A stretch of DNA of 11,759 nt from Candidatus Zixiibacteriota bacterium (GCA_029933635.1 JAOZNS010000033.1:5702-17460); one strand, 5' to 3'. Numbered from the stretch's first letter, positions 1-7,647 are shown. Numbers and translations are program-made. The notes: generated by a model not told the origin, from the sequence alone.

Positions 1-207
1 TCCACTATTAAGTCCATATTCAGAAATAAAAAGAATGATCTCGGCCACTCGATGCAATTGGGTGGAATAGTTACCATCATAGCTTTCCTTTTTGCCAGCC
101 TTTTTCAGTGTTACTACACCGATGCTGAGGTAAACATGCTCATCATGTTTATCATGGGACTGACCGTGGTGGCGAATCTTAAAATCGAAGGGGGAGATGT
201 TGGGTAA
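1..207 (+). CDS. O-antigen ligase/polymerase-like membrane protein, C-terminal end (partial)
   Basis: Frame 1 is open from the first base to a TAA at 205-207, giving 68 residues of a gene that starts outside the window. The fragment has a basic stretch (RNKKND), a hydrophobic helix (roughly residues 24-36, GIVTIIAFLFASLF), then CYYTDAEVN, a second hydrophobic stretch (MLIMFIMGLTVVA) and a short polar tail. A helix, then an aromatic/acidic segment ending in D-x-E-V, then a final helix is the usual C-terminus of O-antigen ligase (WaaL)/Wzy-like proteins, which join or polymerise lipid-linked glycans at the periplasmic face of the inner membrane. The stop overlaps the next glycosyltransferase by 11 bp, which suggests co-translation in a surface-glycan operon. 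Family assignment rests on a short tail and on context, so it is moderate. Confidence 0.6.
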   Translation, partial: STIKSIFRNKKNDLGHSMQLGGIVTIIAFLFASLFQCYYTDAEVNMLIMFIMGLTVVANLKIEGGDVG

Positions 208-961
208 AATCTCCTGCATCATCATCACCCGTAATGAGGCCAAAAACATAAGGAGATGCTTGCAAAGCATTAGCTGGGCAGATGAGATCATTCTGGTGGA
301 CTCAGAAAGCACGGATGACACCAAAAGAATCGCCTCTGAGTTTACCGACAAAATCTATGATTTAAGGTGGGAGGGGTTTGGTCCAGCTAAGGAGTTTGCG
401 AAAGGTAAAGCCAAAGGCGAATGGATATTTTCCTTGGATGCAGATGAGGTGGTGACAGAAAGGTTGCGGGACGAAATTTGGCAGGTCGTCCGGTCTGATG
501 ATTCTCTGGATGGATATTTTATTCCCAGAAGATCAAACTTTCTGGGCCGATGGATGAAACATGGTGGGTGGTATCCGGATCGGGTCCTGCGACTTTTCAA
601 AAAAAGTAGAGGGAGTTTTAATCACCGGCTGGTGCACGAGGAGGCGAAGATATCAGGAAAGACAGGTCGTCTCAAAAACGATATTCTACATTATACCGAT
701 CCTGACTTTGATCATTATCTCAAAAAGTTGAATCAATACACCTCATTGGATGCGTTTCAACTTTACAGACAAAGAAAAAAGGCGAAACTTTCAGACATCC
801 TTTTTCGACCACCACTTACTTTTGTTAAGATGTATATATTAAAAGCAGGATTCTTAGATGGTCTCCCCGGACTGATTTTATCCCTCTCCTCGGCATTTCA
901 TGTTTTCTCCAAATATGTTAAGCTCTGGCATCTGTGGCGGCAACGAATCAGCGGAAAATAA
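197..961 (+). CDS. Family 2 glycosyltransferase, WaaE/KdtX-like
   Basis: This 254-residue protein has a GT-A fold GT2 signature: an N-terminal beta strand with TRNE at 11-14, DSESTD at 35-40 and the metal/nucleotide-sugar motif DADE at 81-84. GGWYPDRVLRLF (123-134) and VHEE (146-149) follow and are typical of the WaaE/KdtX subgroup, which adds a hexose to the LPS inner core. A C-terminal hydrophobic/basic segment (about 205-248) probably sits on the cytoplasmic membrane, as in relatives of this length. The ATG overlaps the stop of the upstream ligase-like gene by 11 bp and is preceded by a GGGGGA-type ribosome site at about 190-195. Sugar donor and acceptor cannot be read from the sequence. 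Family is confident; the exact LPS step is inferred. Confidence 0.88.
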   Translation: MLGKISCIIITRNEAKNIRRCLQSISWADEIILVDSESTDDTKRIASEFTDKIYDLRWEGFGPAKEFAKGKAKGEWIFSLDADEVVTERLRDEIWQVVRSDDSLDGYFIPRRSNFLGRWMKHGGWYPDRVLRLFKKSRGSFNHRLVHEEAKISGKTGRLKNDILHYTDPDFDHYLKKLNQYTSLDAFQLYRQRKKAKLSDILFRPPLTFVKMYILKAGFLDGLPGLILSLSSAFHVFSKYVKLWHLWRQRISGK

Positions 962-993
962 ATAGGAATTCGAAGGTTCGAAAAGAAGCTATG

Positions 994-1021
994 TTGCTTA
1001 ACCGATGAGATCGTATATTTA
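994..1021 (+). promoter_or_regulatory. Possible weak sigma70-type promoter before the first GT9 gene
   Basis: TTGCTT (994-999) lies 16 bp before TATTTA (1016-1021), inside a very AT-rich stretch. Transcription would start near 1028, which is compatible with the ATG at 1053 but leaves almost no leader for the alternative TTG start at 1035. Just upstream, TTCGAA occurs twice (969-974 and 977-982) separated by GG. The match is imperfect, and the 73-bp (to TTG) or 91-bp (to ATG) gap could simply be an operon spacer. Confidence 0.28.
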
Positions 1022-1052
1022 ATATAAAGGTGATTTGTTTCTTTTGGAGAAA

Positions 1053-2126
1053 ATGGGAAGGACGGCTTTAACAGGAAAGGAAAGATTTCTGGTGATCCGA
1101 ACCGACCGGATTGGGGACGTGATTCTCTCCACTCCGGTGCTGGAGGCGATAAGGTCTCACTTTCCCAAGGCCCATCTGACTCTGTTGGTTTCTCCATATG
1201 CCGCTGATGTGGTTAAAAACAATCCCCATCTTGACGATGTGATAATTGATGATCACAAAGGGATCAAAGGGTTTTTGGGGCTGGTCAAACTGATAAGGGC
1301 AAAAAGATTGGATGTTGCCATCCTGCTTCGACCAACTTTTAGGCTGGCTTTACTGCTTTTTTTAGCTGGGATAAAATACAGGATAGGGACCGGCTATAGA
1401 TTTTACCAGGTATTTTTGAATTGGAAGGTCTATGAGCATCGAAAGGTGAATTTGCGGCATGAGACCGAATATAATTTGAATCTTTTGAAACCTCTGGGAA
1501 TAAAAAAGGAGAAGATATTGCCCAGGGTATACCTTTCCGCCCAGGAGGAGGAGGTTGCCCATCGGATTTTGGAAGAATTTAAGATCGCCCCAAAGGATAT
1601 GGTGATAGCGATTCATCCAGGAAGTGGTAATTCCTCCTTGAATTTGCCGCCAAGAAGATTTGCCCAGGTGGCGGATATGCTTGTGGAAAAGGTCAATGCA
1701 AAAATAATCTTCACCGGAACAGAAAGAGAGAAAAAACTGGTTGGTTTTATAAAGAATAATATGAAGCATCCGGCCATCGATCTGACCGGCAGGACTACCT
1801 TGCGAGAGCTGGCGGCGGTCTTGAAAAGTTGTGATGTGATGATCTCCAACAGCACCGGACCGATGCACCTGGCAGCCGCTTTGGGAACCCCTACGGTAGC
1901 AATCTTTTGTCCCATCTTCTCCACAGGTCCGATCAGATGGGGACCATATGGAGAAGGACACCAAGTGATTTTGCCACCCGTTCCCATCTGCTTTAAGTGC
2001 AAGCCCAGAGGCTGTCCTCACTACTATTGTATGGAAAAGATTAAAGCGGAGGGAATAGTAGCCAAAGTTTGTTTGGCATTGAATAGAAAAAGTGAAGAAG
2101 AGATTAAAACTCCAAAAACAACTTAA
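1053..2126 (+). CDS. GT9 heptosyltransferase-like glycosyltransferase (WaaF/WaaC family)
   Basis: The protein is 357 residues from ATG 1053. An in-frame TTG at 1035 would add six residues. I prefer the ATG because GGAGA sits just before it, though the spacing is short. The N-terminal Rossmann half opens with FLVIRTDRIGDVILSTP; D22 corresponds to the catalytic Asp of ADP-heptose:LPS heptosyltransferases. The C-terminal half carries HPGSG (188-192) and NSTGPMH (266-272) followed by AAALGTPTVAIF, which form the nucleotide-sugar site of GT9 enzymes. A late cysteine cluster C313-x2-C316-x4-C321-x4-C326 matches a feature often seen in heptosyltransferase II relatives and may bind metal. It acts on the cytoplasmic side in LPS-core or similar glycan assembly. 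It follows the GT2 gene, and a paralogue lies at 7684-8775. Actual sugar specificity is inferred. Confidence 0.9.
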   Translation: MGRTALTGKERFLVIRTDRIGDVILSTPVLEAIRSHFPKAHLTLLVSPYAADVVKNNPHLDDVIIDDHKGIKGFLGLVKLIRAKRLDVAILLRPTFRLALLLFLAGIKYRIGTGYRFYQVFLNWKVYEHRKVNLRHETEYNLNLLKPLGIKKEKILPRVYLSAQEEEVAHRILEEFKIAPKDMVIAIHPGSGNSSLNLPPRRFAQVADMLVEKVNAKIIFTGTEREKKLVGFIKNNMKHPAIDLTGRTTLRELAAVLKSCDVMISNSTGPMHLAAALGTPTVAIFCPIFSTGPIRWGPYGEGHQVILPPVPICFKCKPRGCPHYYCMEKIKAEGIVAKVCLALNRKSEEEIKTPKTT

Positions 2127-2317
2127 TAGGCAAGTGCCTATCACACAAAAAAACATAAGGTCTCTATCGTAGCCAATGGTTTATCCTTTATCCTCAAATT
2201 TTATGAATCGATCAGCTGGGAATTGGGTTTCGTTTGATAAACCAAGCAATGAGAAAGTTAATTTGCTCTGGAATCTTCAAGGGTCGATTTAAAAGACTCA
2301 TTCAGAGGTAAGATTAA
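2127..2317 (+). other. Spacer before rel with inverted repeats, no gene seen
   Basis: No coding signal is seen here. A small perfect stem-loop (ATAGGC 2126-2131, loop AAGT, GCCTAT 2136-2141) sits on the stop codon of the GT9 gene. It is followed by an A-rich run rather than a T run, so it is a poor rho-independent terminator on the + strand. Further on, TGGTTTATC (2177-2185) and GATAAACCA (2236-2244) form a perfect 9-bp inverted repeat with a 50-nt loop. No convincing promoter hexamers were found, although transcription of rel probably begins in this spacer. AGAGGTAAG at 2305-2313 contains an acceptable ribosome site for the ATG at 2318. Confidence 0.4.
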
Positions 2318-4486
2318 ATGAATTTAGCGGAGTTCATAATTGGGGTTGAGTCGTTTAACGCCAACATAGACATCCCTTTGGTTCGGAAAGCATATGAGTT
2401 TTCCGCCAAAGCTCACAGTGGTCAATATCGTGTGTCCAGGAAGCCCTATCTGGAACACTGCTTGGAGGTGGCTTTCATCCTGGCAGAACAGCACCTGGAT
2501 TCTGCCACCATCGCCGCGGGACTTTTACATGACGTGGTGGAGGATACGGATGTGACCATCGAAAGGATAAGGGAGGAGTTTGGAGATGAAATCGCTGACC
2601 TGGTAGATGGGGTGACCAAGATCGGAGAACTTAAATTCAAAAGCTTAGAAGAAGAGCAGGTGGAATATTTCCGCAAGATGCTTCTGTCCATGGCTAAGGA
2701 TATCCGGGTGATCATCATCAAGCTGGCAGATCGACTGCACAACATGAGAAGTTTAGACTCCCTTCCAAAAGATAAGCAAAAGAAGATAGCTCAGGAAACC
2801 AGAGAAGTTTATGCACCTTTGGCTCATCGGTTTGGAATGGCCAGGATAAAATGGGAGCTGGAGGATTTGTCCTTAAAATATCTTGATCCAGAAGCCTATG
2901 ATGAGCTGGTGCGAAAGGTGGCCGCCAGAAGAGAGGATCGTGAGGCCTACATCCGGGAGATCACCGAGCCTCTTAAAAGGGAGTTAAAAAAGGCAAAAAT
3001 CAAGGCAGAAATCACCGGAAGAGCCAAGCATTTTGATTCCATCTATCGCAAGATGAAAAAAAGGCAGAAGCCTTTCGAGGAGATTTATGATCTTTTCGCC
3101 ATTCGCATCCTTGTAGATTCAGAAGGCGAGTGTTATCATGCCCTGGGTATCGTTCACACCCTGTGGATGCCGGTGGCGGATCGTTTTCGTGATTACATCG
3201 CCCTGCCCAAATCCAACATGTATCAGTCGCTTCATACCACGGTGATCGGTCCTCGGGGGAAGATGGTCGAGATACAGATTAGGACTCATCAGATGCACAG
3301 AACGGCTGAATACGGGATAGCGGCTCACTGGCTATATAAGGAGGGACGGAAAGAGCCGGATGAATCAGATAAGCAGATGACTTGGTTGAGGGAGGTTCTG
3401 GAGTGGCAAAAGGATTTGACCAACCCATCGGAGTTCTTAGAATATCTTAAGATAGATCTTTTCCAGGATGATATTTTCGTATTCACCCCTAAGGGAGAGC
3501 TAAAACAGCTTCCCAAAGGATCCACCCCCTTGGATTTTGCCTATGCAGTCCATAGCGAGATAGGCAATCACTGCGTGGGCGCCAAGGTGGATGGGAAAAT
3601 GATGCCCTTGGATACGGTCCTTTCCAGTGGACAGGAGGTGGAGGTGATCACCTCTCCACATCAGACTCCCTCCCAAGACTGGCTCAAGATCGTTAAGACC
3701 ACCAGAGCTCGAAGCAAAATCAGGCACTGGCTAAGACAGAAAAGATATGAGGAAAGTATCAGCTTAGGCAAGGAGATCTTTGAAAGGGAGCTAAAGAAAC
3801 GTCACCTGAAGCCACTCTCCGACCAGGAGCTTTCCGATTTCGCAATGCGATTGAATTTCAATGACTCAGCGGCAATGTTATCCGCATTGGGAAATGGAAC
3901 AATCTCTCTTAAACAGATCCTCAACAAACTTGTCCTGCCAGAGGAGAGGAAGGAAGCCAGACCTTCGGTCATCAGGAAATTCGTGGAAAAAGCCAGGGGA
4001 AGCGCCAAGGGGATAAGGATTGGAGGAATGGGCAATATGATGTTTCGTTTTGCCCAGTGTTGCCAGCCGGTCCCGGGAGAGCAAATTGTGGGATTCGTTA
4101 CCCGAGGACGGGGTGTTTCCATCCACCGTTCCGATTGTCCCAATGCCCTGCAGATGCTCACCGAGGACGAAAGGCGAGTGGAGGTGAAGTGGGATGTGGA
4201 GAAGGATCAGTCCTTTTTGGTTAAGCTCGACGTTATGGTGGAGGATCGCAAGAATATGCTGAGGGATATCACTCAGGCAATTTCGGATGCAGACACAAAC
4301 GTTCGCGGGGCGGAGATAAAAGGGGGAGAGACCACCTCCACAGGAAGTTTTATCATCGAGGTAAAAAACATAAATCATCTGAATAAAACCTTAAAGAAGA
4401 TTAAAAAGGTCAAGGGAGTAATTCAGGTGGAAAGATCTAAGGGATTGGAAAAAATAAAGGCACCGCAGGAAAATGAGATCGAGTGA
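2318..4486 (+). CDS. rel: Bifunctional (p)ppGpp synthetase/hydrolase, Rel/SpoT family
   Basis: This 722-residue protein is the normal length for long RSH enzymes, which make (p)ppGpp from ATP plus GTP/GDP and degrade it to control the stringent response. The hydrolase domain is intact: H47, HDVVED at 71-76, and D138/N142 in LADRLHN match the Mn-binding and catalytic set. The synthetase domain spans about 230-345, with D258, Y302 of the G-loop and E318 in VEIQIR. RFRD at 289-292 is the basic variant (like RFKD) found in bifunctional enzymes rather than the acidic RelA type. A TGS domain follows (about 385-446), then a helical region, a Cys/zinc-finger-like domain (C581, C582, H603, C607) and a C-terminal ACT domain (about 633-705). 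All parts look functional. The stop overlaps pgeF by 14 bp. The symbol could equally be spoT. Confidence 0.97.
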   Translation: MNLAEFIIGVESFNANIDIPLVRKAYEFSAKAHSGQYRVSRKPYLEHCLEVAFILAEQHLDSATIAAGLLHDVVEDTDVTIERIREEFGDEIADLVDGVTKIGELKFKSLEEEQVEYFRKMLLSMAKDIRVIIIKLADRLHNMRSLDSLPKDKQKKIAQETREVYAPLAHRFGMARIKWELEDLSLKYLDPEAYDELVRKVAARREDREAYIREITEPLKRELKKAKIKAEITGRAKHFDSIYRKMKKRQKPFEEIYDLFAIRILVDSEGECYHALGIVHTLWMPVADRFRDYIALPKSNMYQSLHTTVIGPRGKMVEIQIRTHQMHRTAEYGIAAHWLYKEGRKEPDESDKQMTWLREVLEWQKDLTNPSEFLEYLKIDLFQDDIFVFTPKGELKQLPKGSTPLDFAYAVHSEIGNHCVGAKVDGKMMPLDTVLSSGQEVEVITSPHQTPSQDWLKIVKTTRARSKIRHWLRQKRYEESISLGKEIFERELKKRHLKPLSDQELSDFAMRLNFNDSAAMLSALGNGTISLKQILNKLVLPEERKEARPSVIRKFVEKARGSAKGIRIGGMGNMMFRFAQCCQPVPGEQIVGFVTRGRGVSIHRSDCPNALQMLTEDERRVEVKWDVEKDQSFLVKLDVMVEDRKNMLRDITQAISDADTNVRGAEIKGGETTSTGSFIIEVKNINHLNKTLKKIKKVKGVIQVERSKGLEKIKAPQENEIE

Positions 4487-5210
4487 TTTCGTACTTAACC
4501 AGACCGATGGTATCAAATGGCTATCCTTTCCCTCCCTGGAAGTTTATCCCTTTCTTGTTCATGGATTCCTAATCAGAAGCCCAAACCTTTCCAAAGATGC
4601 ACAAGGCAAACAGGCAGGAAATCTTTTAAAAAAGATCACCTCTCAAGAAAGATTTCTTATTTATCTTACCCAGACGCACCAGGACGAATGTATAATCATA
4701 ACTCCAGGAGATGAATTGAAAGAAAGTTACAGAGGGGATGCCATCCTGACCACTCGAGATGATCTTTTCATCTCCGTCTGGGTGGCTGACTGTTTGCCCA
4801 TCTTTTTAGTGGAAAAAAGAAGGAGGGTAATAGGTCTGGTCCATGCTGGATGGAGAGGAACGCTTATGGGAATTGCTCGAAGAACCCTAAAGAAGGCAAA
4901 ACATCGGATTGGAAGCAAACCCAAAGACTTTACTGTTCTCCTTGGACCGTGCATCCAGAGGTGTTGCTATCAGGTTTCGGATGATGTGGCAATTTTGTTT
5001 GATAAGGAATGCGTGAACCGGGATGCAAATGACCGGTTTACCCTTGATTTGGTTTGTGCTAATATGAAACAATTGGTCGGATGTGGAGTACAAGAAGATA
5101 AGATATTTGTGGTTGACATGTGTACCTTTTGTCAGTATGAACTTTTTCACTCTTACAGGCGAGATAAAGACCAATCTTTGAGAATGATCGCATTTATGGG
5201 CTTGAGATAA
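4473..5210 (+). CDS. pgeF: Laccase-domain peptidoglycan editing factor PgeF (YfiH/LACC1 family)
   Basis: This 245-residue protein belongs to the Cu-oxidase_4/DUF152 family. The three active-site residues of the family are visible: H69 in TQTHQ, C107 in VADC and H124 in VHAGWRG. The other family marks GPCI (158-161), CTFC (217-220) and FHSYRRDK (225-232) are also present. Bacterial relatives are reported to remove misincorporated residues from UDP-MurNAc peptides. Other members have purine nucleoside phosphorylase/adenosine deaminase activity, and older databases call them polyphenol oxidases. The protein is cytoplasmic, with no signal peptide. The ATG lies inside the end of rel, with AGGA at 4467-4470, so translation is probably coupled to rel. 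The N-terminal 25 residues are less conserved. Confidence 0.93.
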   Translation: MRSSDFVLNQTDGIKWLSFPSLEVYPFLVHGFLIRSPNLSKDAQGKQAGNLLKKITSQERFLIYLTQTHQDECIIITPGDELKESYRGDAILTTRDDLFISVWVADCLPIFLVEKRRRVIGLVHAGWRGTLMGIARRTLKKAKHRIGSKPKDFTVLLGPCIQRCCYQVSDDVAILFDKECVNRDANDRFTLDLVCANMKQLVGCGVQEDKIFVVDMCTFCQYELFHSYRRDKDQSLRMIAFMGLR

Positions 5211-5232
5211 AGTTTCAGCTTATTCAAAAGTT

Positions 5233-5238
5233 TATAAT
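5233..5238 (+). promoter_or_regulatory. Possible -10 box (TATAAT) before the first barrel gene
   Basis: A perfect TATAAT hexamer lies in the 47-bp gap after pgeF, 19 bp before the ATG at 5258. No good -35 box sits at 16-18 bp spacing; the closest TTG-like hexamer, TTGAGA at 5202-5207, is 25 bp away. It may be a weak or activator-dependent promoter, or chance in AT-rich DNA. Confidence 0.25.
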
Positions 5239-5257
5239 CTTAAAACCGGGAGCAGAG

Positions 5258-5857
5258 ATGAAAAAAGCTATTTTTTTCTTGTGGTTGATTTGCTTTCTTT
5301 TGGTCGGTTCTAAGACATGGGCGATAACTGGCTTGGGCCTTGGCATAAAGGGAGGGCTGATTCAGAATTACAAAAATGATAATTTGAATTTGATCCCGGT
5401 AGATGAAAAAGATTGGCTTGAGGAAATGCCCATGGTGGGAGTGCATCTAAAAATCGGAACTTTGCGCCCAATCCATCTGGAAGCGTCGGCAGAATACGCC
5501 TGGAGAGAAAAAGAGATCATTCTAAGTGACCAAGTCAAAACGGAGTTTTCCATAAAGGACTTCTCTTTAAATGGCACTGCTAAATATTTACTCTCTTTTC
5601 CCGTGCTGAAGCCATACGTGGGAGTGGGTGTGGGGATACACCAGTTGGTCTATGGCATCTCGAATGAGGCTTATTCTTTCTATGTGCCCGAGGATCAGAA
5701 CAGATTGGGATTTCATGCGGTGGGCGGAGTTACCTTATCCTTTCCTGCTTTTCCCTTGGAGCTTCTGGCTGAGGTAAGATATACCTCCATTCAGACAAAA
5801 AATGAACCCACCCATTATACCACTTTCCTGGCAGGAATGACATTCAACCTTCCTTAA
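5258..5857 (+). CDS. Small outer-membrane beta-barrel protein
   Basis: This 199-residue protein has a clear Sec signal peptide (MKKA, a hydrophobic core of about 13 residues, probable cleavage after KTWA at residue 22). The mature part has alternating beta strands with turn-rich loops, such as GLGLGIKGGLI, VGVHLKIG, HLEASAEYAW, VGVGVGIHQLVYG, FHAVGGVTLSF, LELLAEVRYTSI and a final FLAGMTFNLP. This is the pattern of 8-strand OmpA/OprF-type barrels sitting in the outer membrane. The ribosome site GGGAG (5248-5252) has good spacing to the ATG. No peptidoglycan-binding OmpA C-terminal domain is present, so it is a bare barrel. I cannot name a specific function; porin, adhesin-like or structural roles are all possible. 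Confidence 0.82.
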   Translation: MKKAIFFLWLICFLLVGSKTWAITGLGLGIKGGLIQNYKNDNLNLIPVDEKDWLEEMPMVGVHLKIGTLRPIHLEASAEYAWREKEIILSDQVKTEFSIKDFSLNGTAKYLLSFPVLKPYVGVGVGIHQLVYGISNEAYSFYVPEDQNRLGFHAVGGVTLSFPAFPLELLAEVRYTSIQTKNEPTHYTTFLAGMTFNLP

Positions 5858-5974
5858 AGCTTATGGGTCTGGTTCAAAAATTTTTCCCCTTCTTTTTTAA
5901 TCGGACGGCTTTCTCCATGAGATGAGGAGGATGATATGGGTAAGGTTCTTAAGATGAACTTTTTTAACCATAAG
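5858..5974 (+). other. Spacer between the two barrel genes
   Basis: The first part of the 178-bp gap shows no gene. It contains short T runs at about 5878-5899 without a convincing GC-rich stem ahead of them, so I do not call a terminator. It ends where the strong promoter for the second barrel gene begins. Confidence 0.4.
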
Positions 5975-6003
5975 TTGACAAAATAAAAGTTCGGTGTTAT
6001 AAT
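5975..6003 (+). promoter_or_regulatory. Full-consensus sigma70-type promoter for the second barrel gene
   Basis: TTGACA (5975-5980) and TATAAT (5998-6003) are separated by exactly 17 bp, giving perfect consensus at both boxes and optimal spacing. The start point would be near 6010, leaving a leader of about 26 nt. AAGGAG (6021-6026) in this leader is a strong ribosome site before the ATG at 6036. This predicts strong, housekeeping-sigma transcription of the barrel gene and perhaps of uppP downstream. It assumes that the host sigma factor recognises the standard hexamers. Confidence 0.85.
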
Positions 6004-6035
6004 CTTCTAATGGTGGAGCTAAAGGAGCAAGGAAT

Positions 6036-6704
6036 ATGAGAAGGATCTTTTCGATTGTGTTGATCATAGTTTTGATTTCAATTCCAAAGGCATCGGCTCA
6101 ATTTCTGGGTCAGCTTCGTCCGGCTCCCACCCTGAATAAAGGAGAAGCTTTGGGAGGAGCATATATGGGAGTCTATGAGGATGCTTTCTCCATATTCGGT
6201 CAATTTCGTTACGGAATAGCTCGATACTTCGATTTGGGCTTCAAGATGGGGATGATTGGATTAAACAGAGGATATTTTCAGTGGAGCCCTGGCTACAGGA
6301 AAAGCAGCACCAGCCTCACCGTAGGCGGCGACATTAAATACTGGTTCACCGAGCAAAGGGCTGGTGACCCTCTGGACGTCTCCATTGGAGGGGGGAGCGA
6401 ATATCTGAGCACCTCGGATTACAGCCTCTTTTCATTGGGAGGGAACATCATTGCCTCTTATCAAATAAGATATTACCAAGAAAAAAGTGTAACCCCCTAT
6501 GGTCGCCTAAACGTAAGGTGGGAGAGGGAGGTTTATAAAAATGTATTACGCAAGAACATGAAAAAGCACAGCGATAGCGCAATGGATGTGGCTTTAGCGC
6601 TTGGAGCAGAGCTTAAGCTTCCGTCAAATCTTCACTTGGTGGGTGAATTAGAGATAGATGCTAATGTTGGGTTTGTGGCTGGAATAAACTATGGCCTGTT
6701 CTGA
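6036..6704 (+). CDS. Outer-membrane beta-barrel protein
   Basis: The protein has 222 residues. The signal peptide is MRR followed by a hydrophobic stretch, with probable cleavage after KASA (residue 21, before QFLGQ). The mature protein has repeated amphipathic strands (GGAYMGVYE, FSIFGQFRYGI, YFDLGFKMGMIG, SSTSLTVGGDIKYWF, LDVSIGGGSEYLS, GNIIASYQIRYYQ, VTPYGRLNVRWERE, DVALALGAELKLP, LHLVGELEIDA) and ends in VAGINYGLF. The terminal phenylalanine and alternating hydrophobics are a classical BAM recognition signal. It looks like an 8-10-strand barrel similar in layout to, but not obviously homologous with, the preceding barrel. It is driven by the consensus promoter at 5975-6003, so it is probably abundant. 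No ligand or specific function can be inferred. Confidence 0.83.
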   Translation: MRRIFSIVLIIVLISIPKASAQFLGQLRPAPTLNKGEALGGAYMGVYEDAFSIFGQFRYGIARYFDLGFKMGMIGLNRGYFQWSPGYRKSSTSLTVGGDIKYWFTEQRAGDPLDVSIGGGSEYLSTSDYSLFSLGGNIIASYQIRYYQEKSVTPYGRLNVRWEREVYKNVLRKNMKKHSDSAMDVALALGAELKLPSNLHLVGELEIDANVGFVAGINYGLF

Positions 6705-6774
6705 TCTCTGGAATTGATCAAACCAAAATGAGCGCTGGATCACACAAAAGCTTCCTTTTAAAAAGAGAGGGGCT

Positions 6775-7587
6775 TTGAGTCTGCTGGAAGCAATCCTTTT
6801 GGGAATCGTTCAGGGCTTAACCGAATTCCTTCCCATCTCCAGCTCCGGACACTTGGTCTTAGGCGAGTTCCTGCTGAAGGTCAAATTCGATGATATCAGC
6901 TTCGAGGTCTTTCTTCACTTGGGAACATTCGGCTCTGTGGTTATCGTTTTCAGACGCACCTTATGGTCGATGCTTAAGGCAGTCGGGCTAAATGTCAGAT
7001 CTATTTTTCTAAGAAAAGTAGCTTTCTCCGCAACCAAAGATTGGCATCTGTTTTTGTTGATCTTGATCGGATCTGTTCCGGCTGGAGTAGCTGGAGTGCT
7101 CTTCTGCGACTATGTGGAAGAAAGTTTTTCTTCCGTCGTCTTCGTCAGTCTGATGCTTCTTTTTACCGGCACGATTTTGATCGTCACTCAATTCTTCAAA
7201 CCAGCCAAAGAAAAGTTAAATTTTAAAGATGCAATTTTAGTGGGAGTGGCCCAGGCTTTGGCTCTGTTTCCTGGCATCTCTCGATCAGGGCTGACCATAA
7301 GCACAGGAATTTTTGCAAAGGTGAAAAGATCCACCTCAGCCGAGTTTTCCTTTTTGCTTTCTTTGCCCGCCATTTTAGGCGCCTCTTTGTTGGAGCTGAA
7401 AGAGGTGTTAGGTCACATCAACTCAGTTGAGGAGGCGGGACTTTATCTGACCGGTACGGTCACTGCCTTTCTGGTTGGATACTTGGCTATAAAATTTCTC
7501 CTGAACGTAATCGAAAAGGGGAAATTCCAGTATTTCGGTTATTATTGCTTTGTGGTGGGGCTTTTCTTTCTGCTCTTCTCAAGATGA
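6775..7587 (+). CDS. uppP: Undecaprenyl-diphosphatase UppP (BacA)
   Basis: This 270-residue polytopic membrane protein has the standard length for BacA/UppP. It dephosphorylates undecaprenyl diphosphate to the monophosphate carrier used for peptidoglycan and surface glycans, and gives bacitracin resistance when abundant. The first signature is QGLTEFLPISSSGHL at 13-27, with the (E/Q)xxxE pair Q13/E17, serines 22-24 and H26. The second is PGISRSGLT at 166-174, with catalytic R170. Hydrophobic helices cover most of the rest. The start is a TTG codon, supported by GAGAGGGG at 6764-6771, by the correct family N-terminus (MSLLEAILLGIVQG) and by the absence of any in-frame ATG nearby upstream. It lies 70 bp after the barrel gene and could be co-transcribed with it. 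Confidence 0.96.
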   Translation: MSLLEAILLGIVQGLTEFLPISSSGHLVLGEFLLKVKFDDISFEVFLHLGTFGSVVIVFRRTLWSMLKAVGLNVRSIFLRKVAFSATKDWHLFLLILIGSVPAGVAGVLFCDYVEESFSSVVFVSLMLLFTGTILIVTQFFKPAKEKLNFKDAILVGVAQALALFPGISRSGLTISTGIFAKVKRSTSAEFSFLLSLPAILGASLLELKEVLGHINSVEEAGLYLTGTVTAFLVGYLAIKFLLNVIEKGKFQYFGYYCFVVGLFFLLFSR

Positions 7588-7605
7588 GTTGGGTCAAAAA
7601 GATAC

Positions 7606-7647
7606 AGACCATATATTGGGTAGTCAGAGTTGATTGGGGTCTTTTTT
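7606..7647 (+). terminator. Weak candidate rho-independent terminator after uppP
   Basis: AGACC (7606-7610) can pair with GGTCT (7638-7642), followed directly by a run of six T residues (7642-7647). The stem is only 5 bp with a 27-nt loop, so termination would be inefficient. GGTC at 7592-7595 could compete for the same GACC. If real, it separates uppP from the GT9 gene and argues against the upstream TTG start at 7630. Confidence 0.25.

Noticed and set aside
2126..2141. Hairpin at the GT9 stop codon as a rho-independent terminator
   Set aside because: The stem is only 6 bp and is followed by A residues rather than T residues on the transcribed strand.
1362..2156. Long minus-strand open frame (264 codons) opposite the first GT9 gene
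   Set aside because: It lies antisense to a gene with clear family motifs, and its translation is low-complexity and Cys/Gln/Trp-rich with no domain. It is a shadow frame.
4517..4714. Plus-strand 65-codon frame inside pgeF
   Set aside because: It is out of frame within a gene carrying all family active-site residues, so there is no reason to propose an overlapping gene.
5870..5900. T-rich run after the first barrel gene as a terminator
   Set aside because: No GC-rich stem precedes the T runs; the A/T self-complementarity is too weak.
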